Positions 26,681 to 36,519 of a stretch of 64,000 bases of DNA are shown piece by piece (within the stretch, counting starts at the first letter, position 1; each line of letters starts with the position of its first letter). The notes under the pieces are model-generated. The model made no database searches. It saw nothing but the letters and a program-made list of their open reading frames with translations, and had not been told where the DNA came from. The DNA lies in NCBI GenBank assembly GCA_947450095.1, contig CANFUF010000004.1, positions 1 to 64,000 of the forward strand, read 5' to 3'. Source of the stretch: Roseiflexaceae bacterium (lineage in GTDB: Bacteria > Chloroflexota > Chloroflexia > Chloroflexales > Roseiflexaceae). The position numbers were made by a program, and so were the translations under genes.

Positions 26681-28105
26681 TTAGGCGTCGTAGTACATGA
26701 AGAATTCGTAAGGGTGGGGGCGCAATGCGATGGCAACCACGTCCTTTGAACGCTTGATGTCGATGTATGACTCGATCAAGTCTTTGCTGAAGACGCCACC
26801 ACGGAGCAAGAACTCGTGGTCGTTTTCGAGGGCGGTCAAGGCATCGGCCAAGCTGCCGGGGGTGCTTTGGATGTGTGACTTTTCTTCGGCTGAGAGCTCG
26901 TAGATGTCGACATTCAAGGGTGCGGGTGGCTCAATCTTGTTTTGGATACCGTCGAGACCGGCCATCATCATGGCTGCAAAGGCCAAGTAAGGGTTGGTGG
27001 TCGGGTCGGGGAAGCGTACTTCGACGCGGCGCGCCTTGGGTGAGTTGGAATAGGTGGGGATACGGATGGCCGCTGAGCGGTTGCGTACCGAGTAGACCAA
27101 GTTGATGGGGGCTTCGAAGCCGGGCACCAAGCGGCGGTAGCTGTTGGTGGTAGGCGCACAAATCGCCAACAAGGCGGCGGCGTGCTTGAGGATACCACCG
27201 ATGTACCAGCGGGCGGTGTCTGACAACAAGGCATAACCGTTGGCATCGAAGAACAACGGATTGCCGTCCTTCCACAAGCTCTGGTGCACGTGCATACCGC
27301 TGCCGTTATCGCCAAACAATGGTTTGGGCATGAAGGTGGCCGAGTAGCCGTGCTCTTTGGCGGTGGTGCGAACCACATATTTGTACTTCTGGAGCTGGTC
27401 GGCCATGGTCAACAAGGTGTCGAAGCGCATGTCGATTTCGCATTGGCCAGCGGTAGCGACTTCGTGGTGGTGCAATTCAATGTCGATGCCGATGTTAGCC
27501 ATCTTCATGATCATCTCGGAGCGGATGTCTTGCAAGGTGTCGGTAGGCGGAACGGGGAAGTAGCCTTCCTTGTAGCGCACGCGATAGCCCTTGTTGCCGC
27601 CTTCTTCTTCTTTGCCGCTGTTCCAGATGCCTTCGGGGCTGTCGAGGAAGTAGTAGCCTGAGTTGGCGGTCTGGTTGAAGCGCACATCGCTGAACATGAA
27701 GAATTCGGCTTCGGGACCAAAATATGCGGTATCGGCGATACCAGTGCTCTTGAGGTAGGCCTCTGCTTTGCGGGCCACATAGCGTGGGTCGCGTGAGTAG
27801 GGCTGACGTGCCAGTGGGTCGATGATGTCACAAATGAGCACCAAAGTGGGGATCTTGCAGTAAGGGTCGATGAAGGCGGTGCTGGGGTCGGGCATCATCA
27901 ACATGTCACTCTCGTGGATGGCTTGGAACCCTTTGATCGATGAACCGTCAAAGCCCAAACCTTCATTGATCATGTCTTCGCTGAGGCGTGATGCCGGCAA
28001 CGAATAATGCTGCCAACCACCAAACAAGTCGGTGAAGCGCGTGTCGACAATTTGGATGTTCTTGTCTTTGATGAGCTGCAATACTGCTTTTGCGTCCATT
28101 GCCAT
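26681..28105 (-). CDS. glnA: Glutamine synthetase type I
   Basis: 474-residue GSI that makes glutamine from glutamate, ammonia and ATP. Motifs: [10 protein letters not shown] near the N-terminus, YFGPEAEFF (metal Glu), the [10 protein letters not shown] loop, the ATP-binding region with [12 protein letters not shown], and RSAAIRIP. Near the C-terminus DIYELSAEE aligns with the NLYDLPPEE segment whose Tyr is adenylylated in GSI-beta enzymes, so this may be regulated by adenylylation. ATG 28105 has AGAGGAG 7 nt upstream. A promoter is visible at 28212-28239. The enzyme works with Amt and GOGAT encoded immediately downstream. Confidence 0.95.
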   Translation of the reverse strand: MAMDAKAVLQLIKDKNIQIVDTRFTDLFGGWQHYSLPASRLSEDMINEGLGFDGSSIKGFQAIHESDMLMMPDPSTAFIDPYCKIPTLVLICDIIDPLARQPYSRDPRYVARKAEAYLKSTGIADTAYFGPEAEFFMFSDVRFNQTANSGYYFLDSPEGIWNSGKEEEGGNKGYRVRYKEGYFPVPPTDTLQDIRSEMIMKMANIGIDIELHHHEVATAGQCEIDMRFDTLLTMADQLQKYKYVVRTTAKEHGYSATFMPKPLFGDNGSGMHVHQSLWKDGNPLFFDANGYALLSDTARWYIGGILKHAAALLAICAPTTNSYRRLVPGFEAPINLVYSVRNRSAAIRIPTYSNSPKARRVEVRFPDPTTNPYLAFAAMMMAGLDGIQNKIEPPAPLNVDIYELSAEEKSHIQSTPGSLADALTALENDHEFLLRGGVFSKDLIESYIDIKRSKDVVAIALRPHPYEFFMYYDA

Positions 28106-28204
28106 GTGCAATCTCCTCTTACTCGAATAGCCCTTGTGGGGTTCTCTGATTCCCTCGTTGCCTCAGCGCAACACTTACTGCGCCATTGAGCAAGTATCAT
28201 TCAA

Positions 28205-28239
28205 TGCAGGTAGTATAAAAGAAACAAAAAACTGTCGAA
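28205..28239 (-). promoter_or_regulatory. Candidate glnA promoter
   Basis: TATACT (28212-28217) is preceded at 16 bp by TTCGAC on the minus strand. The -10 and the following ACCTGCA are identical to those of the erpA promoter (13 bp shared). No other feature was found in the roughly 380 bp between glnA and the next gene, which is AT-rich. Confidence 0.5.
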
Positions 28240-28487
28240 AGGGACGTTACATCCAAAATAAAGAGAGGCTTGTTGTACAAAATATACAAATGAAAATGCC
28301 TCAGTGGTATGGAATATCTGCATCAATGAATCTTTCGAAATATTTTTAAATATAGGCAGAGTTATCCGCCCGTAAAAACTGTGCAACGTGAATTTTGGTC
28401 CAATGTTGGGTGGGGAGCACTGTACCATCTAGGTGGTTGCTCATTCACGATGCGCTGTTATTATTTTTTTCAAAAAAAGAGAGAGGG

Positions 28488-30050
28488 CTAAGGTGAAGTG
28501 CTGATGTCATCAATATAAAAGATGCCACTGCTGCCCCAGCCATCGGGTTGGTCGTCGAGGACAATCGCTTCGAGTGTGATAGGTTCACGTAGGATGCCAT
28601 CGCCGGTGCCGATGCGGTCCCACGGATCAAATAGTGGGGGCAGGTTGGCGTGTATTTGGTGCCAGCCGACGGCGCCGACGGGTGCCACGGCAAGTTGCAC
28701 GATGGCGCCGTCACTGCCTTTGAGCCAGAGTTTGATGAGATTGCTACTATTGTCGCCGTAGACCCAGAGGGTAATCGAATGGCTATGGCGTGGTAATGGC
28801 AATGGGCGGCGATGGCGAAAAACCACATAGCGGTTGGATCCGGCGGGGAAAGTGTAGGTCAGCACCATCGCAAAACCACCACTTTTGACGATACGTCGGC
28901 TGTGGGCAAATGTGCCGTAGGGTTCATCGCCTCGTATCCAAACCCCAGGATTGCCTTCAAACGACGTCACGAGGGTGCGTGGTGGTGCTGATGGCGTATT
29001 GAAGGGGGCTTGTGCTAATGCGCGAAATGCCTGCCAGGCCGGTTTTTTGGGGGTAAAATCATCACTGCCGTTGCCCCAGGCAATTAGGCCATATGGGTTG
29101 TGGGCTTCGTCTTTGAGGGCATACCAAAAGACGACGTCGACACCAGATTGCCAGAGTAGAGGGATACCGGTGCGTATGTTGATGGCTTGTTGGGTGGCAG
29201 TGACAGTACCGGCGATGTCACGGTCACTGGGGCCGCTGCTCCAACCCACTTCGGTGGCCCAGACGGGGCGGCGCCCATAGCGGGCAAAGAGTGGGGTGAG
29301 CATGTCGACGGCAGTCGCCAATCCCGAATACGCAGGCAGGAGTGGGTTGACATATGGATGAATCGCAATGACGCCGACATCATTCCAGAGCCCGGCTTGG
29401 GCAGCTTGCCACAAAAATGCGGGGGCAAAGGGGTTGATCCCAGCGGAGACGATGATGGCTTCGGGGGCGACCTGCGCAATGGCGAGGGCAGTGAGATGGA
29501 CTAATTTGGCGTAGGCTACGGGGTCGGGGCTGGGCCGCCAGAAATAAGGATTGTCGGGTTCGTTCCAGATTTGCCAATAGTGGATTTGGGTACGGTAACG
29601 TTGCACCGTGTGAGCCGCCCATTGGGCAAAGAGTTCCGGATCAGGTGCAGCGAATGAATAATCGGAGGGGTCATCATTGGGATCGGGTGTGGCCCACCCT
29701 GGGGGGTGCCCGAGGACACCGAGAATAGGGTGGCGGGGGGCAAGTGCAGCAAAGGTTTGGTCATAGAAATCCCAGTTGGTGGTGTGAGGGGTGCGTTGGA
29801 CCCGATACCAATGGATGTCTTCGCGAACCCATGTGGCACCGCTGTTGTCGATTGTATCAACGCCAGCGGGGATTGATGTCACAGAATGCAAGCGGGTGGC
29901 AAGATGACTATTGATGCCGAGTTGGGGATGCGGACTATCGCGTGGGGTAATGATGGTGGGAGGGATGATTGGTGTCCGAGGAATCACGAGGGTAATGAGC
30001 AAGATGAGACACCCCCAGCGGCGCCAAAACAGATTATGGGGTTGGTACAT
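28488..30050 (-). CDS. Exported clan-A glycosidase (GH39/GH5-like) with C-terminal beta domain
   Basis: 520-residue secreted or membrane-anchored TIM-barrel enzyme. A hydrophobic signal (WGCLILLITLVI) is followed by a barrel containing QIWNEPDNPYFW, whose Glu is the expected acid/base, and WATEVGWSSG, whose Glu is the expected nucleophile. The last 160 residues form a beta-sandwich-like region (SGGFAMVLTYTFPAGSNRYVVF) resembling a carbohydrate-binding domain. ATG 30050 gives a 17-bp overlap with the upstream macroglobulin gene, implying co-transcription. The polysaccharide target is unknown; a self-made exopolysaccharide is as plausible as an external one. Confidence 0.75.
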   Translation of the reverse strand: MYQPHNLFWRRWGCLILLITLVIPRTPIIPPTIITPRDSPHPQLGINSHLATRLHSVTSIPAGVDTIDNSGATWVREDIHWYRVQRTPHTTNWDFYDQTFAALAPRHPILGVLGHPPGWATPDPNDDPSDYSFAAPDPELFAQWAAHTVQRYRTQIHYWQIWNEPDNPYFWRPSPDPVAYAKLVHLTALAIAQVAPEAIIVSAGINPFAPAFLWQAAQAGLWNDVGVIAIHPYVNPLLPAYSGLATAVDMLTPLFARYGRRPVWATEVGWSSGPSDRDIAGTVTATQQAINIRTGIPLLWQSGVDVVFWYALKDEAHNPYGLIAWGNGSDDFTPKKPAWQAFRALAQAPFNTPSAPPRTLVTSFEGNPGVWIRGDEPYGTFAHSRRIVKSGGFAMVLTYTFPAGSNRYVVFRHRRPLPLPRHSHSITLWVYGDNSSNLIKLWLKGSDGAIVQLAVAPVGAVGWHQIHANLPPLFDPWDRIGTGDGILREPITLEAIVLDDQPDGWGSSGIFYIDDISTSP

Positions 30051-33000
30051 ACATGCTCTGCGGTTGACTATGGGCATGTAATGTGCCTACGACATCACTT
30101 GCTTCACTGGGTGGAATGGTGATCGTACCGGCATTGGTTATTTTGATGCGGTAGTAACACTTCATGATGGTAGGGGATGCGGTGGAACTATATATTGTGA
30201 GGATGTCATTATCCATATTGGTATGGCTGTCACGGGGTGGCGTAAGTGCGATAACGTCACCAATGGTTGGCAATGGTTCTTGGATGGTGAGGTAGGGAAT
30301 TGCCGCAAATGTGATGATATCGAGTTCGCCATCGATGATATCGCCAATATGGAGGGGTGTGGTGGTGGTAAGTGCGTGGCCGTTGATGGTGTAGGAGCGA
30401 AGAATGCGGATGGTATCGCTATCAGATAGCCCTGATTTGGTATATGTGGTACCGACTAACACCGGGGCATTGCTGGTAATCGTGACGTCTTCGTTGAGTA
30501 CGATGCCGGGTGATACCGAATTATTTTGATTGAGGTGCCCATGTTGATAGAAGATGGTGATTTGTTGATGCCCGTCAAGTGTCTGGAATAGCGTGTCACG
30601 CATAGACCACATACGGGCATTGGTGATGATATCGCTCCAGCCATCACTGCCACGGGTACTCAAGAGCATCGATTGAATTTGATTGGTGATACTCGTGCTC
30701 ACAGAAGTGCGTAGGCTGGCTTGGAGAATCAAGGCATTGACACTGTCGCTACTATGGAATCCTGCTGTGGCGGGATCACTGTCCCAAGTGAGCCCCCGTG
30801 GCGATCGATGACTACGTGATAATAATTCTGTGAGTAATGCCGGAATGGCGTAGGCATGATCATAGGGGAGTACGAGTAAGAGTGCGGCGAGTCCTTCGTT
30901 GCCTATGGCTGAAGGATTGGCACATAAGCGCGTAAATACCGCAGCATCATTCCACCCTGTTTGAGTCAAGGCGCGTACGCTGAGTGCTTGGATAGTTACA
31001 GAAAGTTGCGGGTTGTTTACTTGTTGTTGTAGGTAAGTGATGGCCGATTGGTAGTTGGCGGGAGGAATCCCGGCGCTTGCGAACGCACTTACGACATCGG
31101 TGGTGATTAATGGGTCTGCGGTTGTGGTATTTCCCCAGCCCCAGCCACCAGTAGGTGATTGCATGAGCATGAGGCGGGTATGTAATTGATTTCGCTCCGC
31201 AGGTATGTCACTGAGCCAGAGGCGATAGGCAAGGTGACTGGGATTGTTGGGGTCGTATGGTTCGTTCATCATGACCCGGAATAACTCATCACGTTGGGAA
31301 ATGACATCAAATACGGGTATTGAATTATCGGTATTGATGATAGTTTTGCCTTGGAGTATAAACCCATCACTCGTGGTGTTTGCGCGTGGGACGGTGACAA
31401 TCGGTTGCCAATTGTGGTAAGCCCCATGACTACTGGTTATATTGAGATACGGATGGAATGTAGTTATTTTGGCATGCCAATACTGTGTGCTACTGCCATT
31501 TGCGTCACTGATAACGGTATTGTCGCTGGGCACTCCACTCAAGGTTAGACCGGTACTGGTAATGGTGAGGGTTGATTGTGATTTGGGTACGGTGTCATTG
31601 AGGATTACGGTGATAACTACTTCATCGCCAATTCGACTTGTGGTCGGTGCATTGATGCGGAGTTGTTGATTGCGGATGACTGCCATCACCAAACGATCGC
31701 TCCGCACACACGACGGATTGTTTTGGAGTAAATCAACGATGAATGTGGTTGATTGATTATCATCAGCCAGACTAAGCGAAACAACTCCGTGCGCATCACT
31801 TTGTAACGCAGGATACCACGCCCATAATGTGCCATCATTTGGGTGCTGTATGCGGATTGCTACGGTGCTGTGTGGGGAAGTCGTGAAGGTGAGGGGGATT
31901 TTCCCATGATTGATAGGTTGTTGTTGCACTGTGGCTGGGCTGCACATTGCGGTGCTGACGGGTGCTGTATATTGGCGGAGCGGTCCTGTGGTTGTTTGGG
32001 CGGCGATGGTGAGCATCGTGGTGGAAATTGGTACTGTAGTAGAAATGATGCCGTTTTGGATGGGAGCCCATGTGGCGTGAAGTCCACTTGCATCGAACTG
32101 GGCGATTAGCGCTTTTGGTTGTGTGGTAGCCCCATAAAAAAAATGCATCACCTCATTGCTTTGGATCGTAGGGAATTCCGGAACGAGGAACGGTGTGGTG
32201 GGTACTATTCCCACAGACAATTCCTGTTGGTGGATGAGGATGCCATCAGTTGCAGTGATTCGCCAATGCCCTTGGGGAATAGCGAGTTCTAGTGCGACAT
32301 GTCCCTGTTCATTGCTGGTGACAGTGCGGCGAATTGCCACATAGCCTTTGGCGTTTTTGACCGTTAATTTGATGGGTCGGACGAGATTTTGTTGATTGGG
32401 ATCATCGATTTGTATATGAATAGTGCTGTATTTACCGGTTTGTACCCATTGCTGTGGGGTATCGATCCGTAGGGTGCGCTGTGGTGTCGGCGTGACAATG
32501 GTTATGGCACTTTCGTCATGGGAATGGGCTACGATGGTGAATGGACTATCTGTGGTGATATTGAGTTGAAATTCTCCATGGATATTACTTGTGGTCATCC
32601 CCGTCAGGGTGTTTTGGGTCCAATAAATAGTCGCATTTGCAATGGGTTGCTGGGCATTATCGGTAATAAATCCACTATAGGTGCCACGTGTTTCCTGGGG
32701 TTGCGGGTGAATAACAAGATGTGTACTTGCTGGTGGGTGAACGATGATGGGTGGCGCATTGACGATATCGTCACCACATAAAGTATAGATACCGAATGCG
32801 ATGTCTGTAGGAATTGTGATACTTGCCTGCGTGGTGGTTTGGTTTTGGGCAAAGGTAATTATTTGGGTATGGAGTTGCATGCCGGTGGTGTCACAGAGCG
32901 AAATTTGGCTGTCACGGGGAATGCGTGGGTCATCGATGCGGGCGGCAGTAATTGCAATTTGGCCGCCAAGCACAGTGGTAGCGTCGTTACTAATCAGGTG

Positions 33001-34923
33001 TATCGGTGCTGATTGAATCGCCGGGTGGGTGATTGTCACGACTGCGGCATCAGGAGGATCGCTATCATCGAGTATGACAAATTTAGTCCCTTGGGGATGT
33101 GGGCGACTGACCCAAATACCACGTGCATCACTTTGTGCTTGTTCGACTAATTGCCCTTCTTGGAATAATGTAATTGTAGATGGGGTGTCTGATTGGCCAG
33201 CAATTATTGTGCCGCCGAGGGTAATGGTAGTAAGCGTGCTCGGTAATATGCGCATGACACGGATATCACTACTTCCATTATTCCCATGTGCGATTGCTAA
33301 GAGATACCGGCTAGTTGGTGTTTGCCAAATGTGTGGTGGCACCACAAATCGTTGCGTGTTTTGTGGATTCGTAATTGTTTGTGTGTCAAGGAGGGGTAAA
33401 TCATAGCGATCGGGGTTGAGTTGTTGCAGGGTTAGGTTGTCCATACTGAGCAGACGAATAAGCATCGCTGGTGGCAACGCATATAGTTGCAGGCGAAGTG
33501 CTTGGATATTTTGACTATCGATAACAATGCCTGTCTTGGGGGGCAGGGTAACAACATTCCCGGGGGTCCCAGGGAGCATGAGCTGCGGTAGGGTTGTGTC
33601 AATCTGCAGTTGACTGCTGATTGTCGTACTCAGGGTAATTCCGGTACTACTCCGTAAATTATGGTCGATTGTAATGATTGGCTGTGTATTGGCTGGCCAT
33701 AACGCTAGCACCCGAATATCGCGACCATTACTGGTTATTTTGGCAGGATGGAGTGGGGGTGGGGTAAGTCTGACGGCATCGGTAATTGTCTGCGTATCAA
33801 GATCTGTATTAAATACAAAACGGACATCTTGGTTTGGTGCGAGTATTTGGCCTTCACCGGGGCTACGGGCAATTAAGCGGAGTGTGGGGGTCGTAGTAAA
33901 GCGAATGTGTTGATAAGCGAGTGTGGTGGCAGCTCCCCCAATTTGAATTTGGTACGTGGTGCCGACTTGCCATTGTGGTTGCGGCGTAATAATTACATTA
34001 ACGCTATCGTTATCACTTGCCATGATATCAATACGTGTGGGTATTTCGGGTGTGAGTGCAATTGACTCACGTAATAACCGGGCATCGACCACTCCGGTTA
34101 TTTTGAAGGTAATGGGAGTCGTTAGTGCGACGTTTTGGCTGTTATTTGCCGGAATAACTTGATCAATGCGGGTAGCGATTGTATGGAATTGCCAAGTAAG
34201 TGGCGTGGTGAGGCGTTGCCCTTGGAGATCAAGGAGTTGTGGTGTGCTGGTAATCGTATAACTACTATCGGCGCGCCAATGATCTGGTCGAAAAAGGAGT
34301 GTTGTCTGATCTATCCACTGTAACGTCCCGCTAATCGGTGGGGTGATTTGTAATAATTGATTGAGCACGGGTTGGTCAATTTGGGATTGGCTCACCATCG
34401 GCTGCGAAAATCGGATTACGGCAAATGTGCTTAATGCGACATCATGGCTTTGATGTTCAGGGATAAGTGTTTGGATATGAAGACCCGGTGCCGTCGTAAA
34501 TTGCATATTCCATGCATGGCCTATTCCTTCGTCTGCATGAGAATCTGGAGTAATCGTGAGGGTATAGCGAGTATCTGGTTGCCAAGGGGTTAGGGGTGTA
34601 ATCGTGAGGGTCGTGTTTGTAGTGTCCCACTGCGCATTATATTCGTGGGGTGGTAATAACTGAATTGCTCCTTGTACCTGTGGGTCGACTTGTCGATTAA
34701 ATACCAGCGTTATCGATTGATTGCTGGCGATATTATGGGTGTCGAGCGGTTGATTGACTGTAATGGTAAGGGGCGGGATATGCCATAATGTGTGTATCCC
34801 ATACCATACCGTAAGTATGATAGGAATACACACAATCACCACGAGGAGCGTCATCCAAAAACGCCGCAAGCGGTATATGATGCGCATAAGCGTACGTTGT
34901 TGTTGCGGGGATAGTTGTTGCAT
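30034..34923 (-). CDS. Bacterial alpha-2-macroglobulin-like protein, thioester-less
   Basis: 1629-residue envelope protein. One transmembrane helix (about 24-44) anchors it. Repeated Ig-like SbsA/Big_5 units follow (typified by TLVFNRQVDPQ, IRFSQPMVSQ and VRFVFNTDLD), then macroglobulin-type beta domains and an alpha/alpha toroid containing QSPTGGWGWG (near residue 1258) with the following helical repeats. The Cys-x-Glu-Gln thioester motif of classic alpha-2-macroglobulins is not found before that toroid, so it resembles YfaS-type members. No penicillin-binding protein 1C gene, the frequent partner, is adjacent. A role in trapping proteases is the family expectation only. The extended -10 TGCTATAAT is 14 bp before the start. 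Confidence 0.78.
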   Translation of the reverse strand: MQQLSPQQQRTLMRIIYRLRRFWMTLLVVIVCIPIILTVWYGIHTLWHIPPLTITVNQPLDTHNIASNQSITLVFNRQVDPQVQGAIQLLPPHEYNAQWDTTNTTLTITPLTPWQPDTRYTLTITPDSHADEGIGHAWNMQFTTAPGLHIQTLIPEHQSHDVALSTFAVIRFSQPMVSQSQIDQPVLNQLLQITPPISGTLQWIDQTTLLFRPDHWRADSSYTITSTPQLLDLQGQRLTTPLTWQFHTIATRIDQVIPANNSQNVALTTPITFKITGVVDARLLRESIALTPEIPTRIDIMASDNDSVNVIITPQPQWQVGTTYQIQIGGAATTLAYQHIRFTTTPTLRLIARSPGEGQILAPNQDVRFVFNTDLDTQTITDAVRLTPPPLHPAKITSNGRDIRVLALWPANTQPIITIDHNLRSSTGITLSTTISSQLQIDTTLPQLMLPGTPGNVVTLPPKTGIVIDSQNIQALRLQLYALPPAMLIRLLSMDNLTLQQLNPDRYDLPLLDTQTITNPQNTQRFVVPPHIWQTPTSRYLLAIAHGNNGSSDIRVMRILPSTLTTITLGGTIIAGQSDTPSTITLFQEGQLVEQAQSDARGIWVSRPHPQGTKFVILDDSDPPDAAVVTITHPAIQSAPIHLISNDATTVLGGQIAITAARIDDPRIPRDSQISLCDTTGMQLHTQIITFAQNQTTTQASITIPTDIAFGIYTLCGDDIVNAPPIIVHPPASTHLVIHPQPQETRGTYSGFITDNAQQPIANATIYWTQNTLTGMTTSNIHGEFQLNITTDSPFTIVAHSHDESAITIVTPTPQRTLRIDTPQQWVQTGKYSTIHIQIDDPNQQNLVRPIKLTVKNAKGYVAIRRTVTSNEQGHVALELAIPQGHWRITATDGILIHQQELSVGIVPTTPFLVPEFPTIQSNEVMHFFYGATTQPKALIAQFDASGLHATWAPIQNGIISTTVPISTTMLTIAAQTTTGPLRQYTAPVSTAMCSPATVQQQPINHGKIPLTFTTSPHSTVAIRIQHPNDGTLWAWYPALQSDAHGVVSLSLADDNQSTTFIVDLLQNNPSCVRSDRLVMAVIRNQQLRINAPTTSRIGDEVVITVILNDTVPKSQSTLTITSTGLTLSGVPSDNTVISDANGSSTQYWHAKITTFHPYLNITSSHGAYHNWQPIVTVPRANTTSDGFILQGKTIINTDNSIPVFDVISQRDELFRVMMNEPYDPNNPSHLAYRLWLSDIPAERNQLHTRLMLMQSPTGGWGWGNTTTADPLITTDVVSAFASAGIPPANYQSAITYLQQQVNNPQLSVTIQALSVRALTQTGWNDAAVFTRLCANPSAIGNEGLAALLLVLPYDHAYAIPALLTELLSRSHRSPRGLTWDSDPATAGFHSSDSVNALILQASLRTSVSTSITNQIQSMLLSTRGSDGWSDIITNARMWSMRDTLFQTLDGHQQITIFYQHGHLNQNNSVSPGIVLNEDVTITSNAPVLVGTTYTKSGLSDSDTIRILRSYTINGHALTTTTPLHIGDIIDGELDIITFAAIPYLTIQEPLPTIGDVIALTPPRDSHTNMDNDILTIYSSTASPTIMKCYYRIKITNAGTITIPPSEASDVVGTLHAHSQPQSMYVPTP

Positions 34924-34937
34924 GATTTCTTGGCTCG

Positions 34938-34946
34938 ATTATAGCA
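34938..34946 (-). promoter_or_regulatory. Extended -10 promoter of the macroglobulin-like gene
   Basis: TGCTATAAT on the minus strand combines a perfect -10 with the TGn extension, which can work without a -35. It leaves only about 7 nt of leader before the ATG at 34923. Confidence 0.55.
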
Positions 34947-34971
34947 TGGAGGCATATGCACCGTATAGCCT

Positions 34972-35571
34972 ATGACTACGCAATTAACACCACAACTTCT
35001 TTTGCAAGCGTATAGTACCGGTCACTTCCCAATGGATAACAATGGGCGGATTTCATGGTACAACCCCAACCCACGGGGGATTATTCCTATTGATGAACAT
35101 TTTTATGTGCCGTCACGCTTGGCACGGACATACCGCTCACCACGGTATACCGTTACGAGCGACCGGGCATTTAGTGCGGTGATGCAGGCCTGTGCCTTAC
35201 CACGCCCCGAATCACCAGGCAGTTGGATTTCGCCTGAATTTGTGGCTGTGTATACCCAACTGCACCAGCTCGGCTACGCCCATAGTGTCGAAACGTGGCT
35301 TGATGGTGAACTGGTGGGGGGATTGTATGGCGTGGCACTTGGGGGACTGTTTGCCGGCGAAAGTATGTTTAGTCAGGCCCGCGACGCCAGCAAAGTCGCC
35401 TTGATCGCCTTAGTCGAACGCTTACGGCGGGGCGGTTTTGTCATCCTTGATACCCAGTGGGTGACACCGCATTTGGCCCAATTTGGGGCGTTTTGGATGC
35501 CCCAAGCGCAATATTTGCACCTATTACCGCAGGTCATTCAACGCCCCTCCCAATGGATTCGTGATCTCTAA
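34972..35571 (+). CDS. aat: Leucyl/phenylalanyl-tRNA-protein transferase
   Basis: 199-residue enzyme that adds Leu or Phe from tRNA to proteins with N-terminal Arg or Lys, marking them for ClpS/ClpAP. The family core is intact: AYSTGHFPM, WYNPNPRG, WISPEFVAVYTQLHQLG, AHSVETWLDGELVGGLYGV and FAGESMFS, then DTQWVTPHLAQFG. The length is close to the usual 200-230. It is divergent from the macroglobulin gene with only 48 bp between starts, so the two promoters must overlap. The region upstream of its ATG has no strong ribosome site. Confidence 0.93.
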   Translation: MTTQLTPQLLLQAYSTGHFPMDNNGRISWYNPNPRGIIPIDEHFYVPSRLARTYRSPRYTVTSDRAFSAVMQACALPRPESPGSWISPEFVAVYTQLHQLGYAHSVETWLDGELVGGLYGVALGGLFAGESMFSQARDASKVALIALVERLRRGGFVILDTQWVTPHLAQFGAFWMPQAQYLHLLPQVIQRPSQWIRDL

Positions 35572-35670
35572 AGTCAGCGCTTGATGAATATAAATTAGAT
35601 ACGGTAATGCGCAGATGCTGTGCGCGAGAGTTTTGTCATGTATGAAAAATCTGGGTAGACGTTGCGCCCA

Positions 35671-36519
35671 CTAATGTCCAATGAGTATGGGGATCATTTG
35701 GCGAATGGCGTCGGCAGGTATGGCATAGCCAATCCCTTCAAAGCTCCCACTACTACTTTGGATGGCGGTGGTAATGCCCAGAACTGCTCCATTGACATCA
35801 ATTAGGACACCACCAGAGCTGCCTGGGTTTACGGCGGCATCAATTTGGAGAATATTCGGATTCGGATTGCCATCAAGTGTGCGCCCAACGGCACTAATTG
35901 TTCCGAGGGTCATGGTGTCACGCAATCCAAGTGGGTTGCCAATGGTCATTACCCACATGCCCGTCATGGGGGTGCGTTGACTCAGCTGCAATGGGGCAAT
36001 GTCGACGGGTTGTGACAACACGAGTACTGCCAAATCACTGGCTTCGTCACGTCCAATCACCGTCGCGGTGATTTCGCTACTCGTACCAAACCGTACCAGA
36101 TAATCATTGCGATCACTGACCACATGGGCATTGGTGACGACATGGCCTTGATCATCATACAAAAACCCACTGCCTTGGGATATCACCATACTGCGTGGGG
36201 CATCGCCAGGATGAAGCGCAGGATGACTAAATGTGATGTCGATGCTGGCCACGGCGGGTACGGTTTGTTGAAAAATCCGCATCGTTTGTGATTCAATTGC
36301 CGCCAACGGTGCGGCTGCAGTGGCATCGAGTAAGCTTACTGCCGCTCGTGTGGGGAACGGGGTGCGTGGCAGTTTTTCGTGTATCGCCGTCGGTACTACT
36401 GGTACTTCTGTAGCGCTCGCAAAATCTAATTGACTATGAAAAGTGCTCTGGCGATAACTACATCCGACCAGCAAGATGAGCAATCCCAGTACCCAAAGAT
36501 TTTGTTGTTTATTTACCAT
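35671..36519 (-). CDS. HtrA/DegP-type serine protease lipoprotein without PDZ domain
   Basis: 282 residues. The signal peptide ends in LLVGC (Cys20), so the mature protein is a lipoprotein. A trypsin-like S1C domain follows with His in TNAHVV, Asp in SDLAVLVL and Ser in NPGSSGGVL (GSSGG in place of the usual GNSGG). The chain stops right after the protease domain; HtrA and DegP normally continue into one or two PDZ domains. It therefore acts as a bare envelope protease. The 7-bp overlap with the upstream epimerase gene shows that the two are coupled. Confidence 0.87.
   Translation of the reverse strand: MVNKQQNLWVLGLLILLVGCSYRQSTFHSQLDFASATEVPVVPTAIHEKLPRTPFPTRAAVSLLDATAAAPLAAIESQTMRIFQQTVPAVASIDITFSHPALHPGDAPRSMVISQGSGFLYDDQGHVVTNAHVVSDRNDYLVRFGTSSEITATVIGRDEASDLAVLVLSQPVDIAPLQLSQRTPMTGMWVMTIGNPLGLRDTMTLGTISAVGRTLDGNPNPNILQIDAAVNPGSSGGVLIDVNGAVLGITTAIQSSSGSFEGIGYAIPADAIRQMIPILIGH

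Noticed and set aside
28440-28480. Terminator for the secreted glycosidase
   Set aside because: Only T and A runs facing each other are present, without a GC stem.
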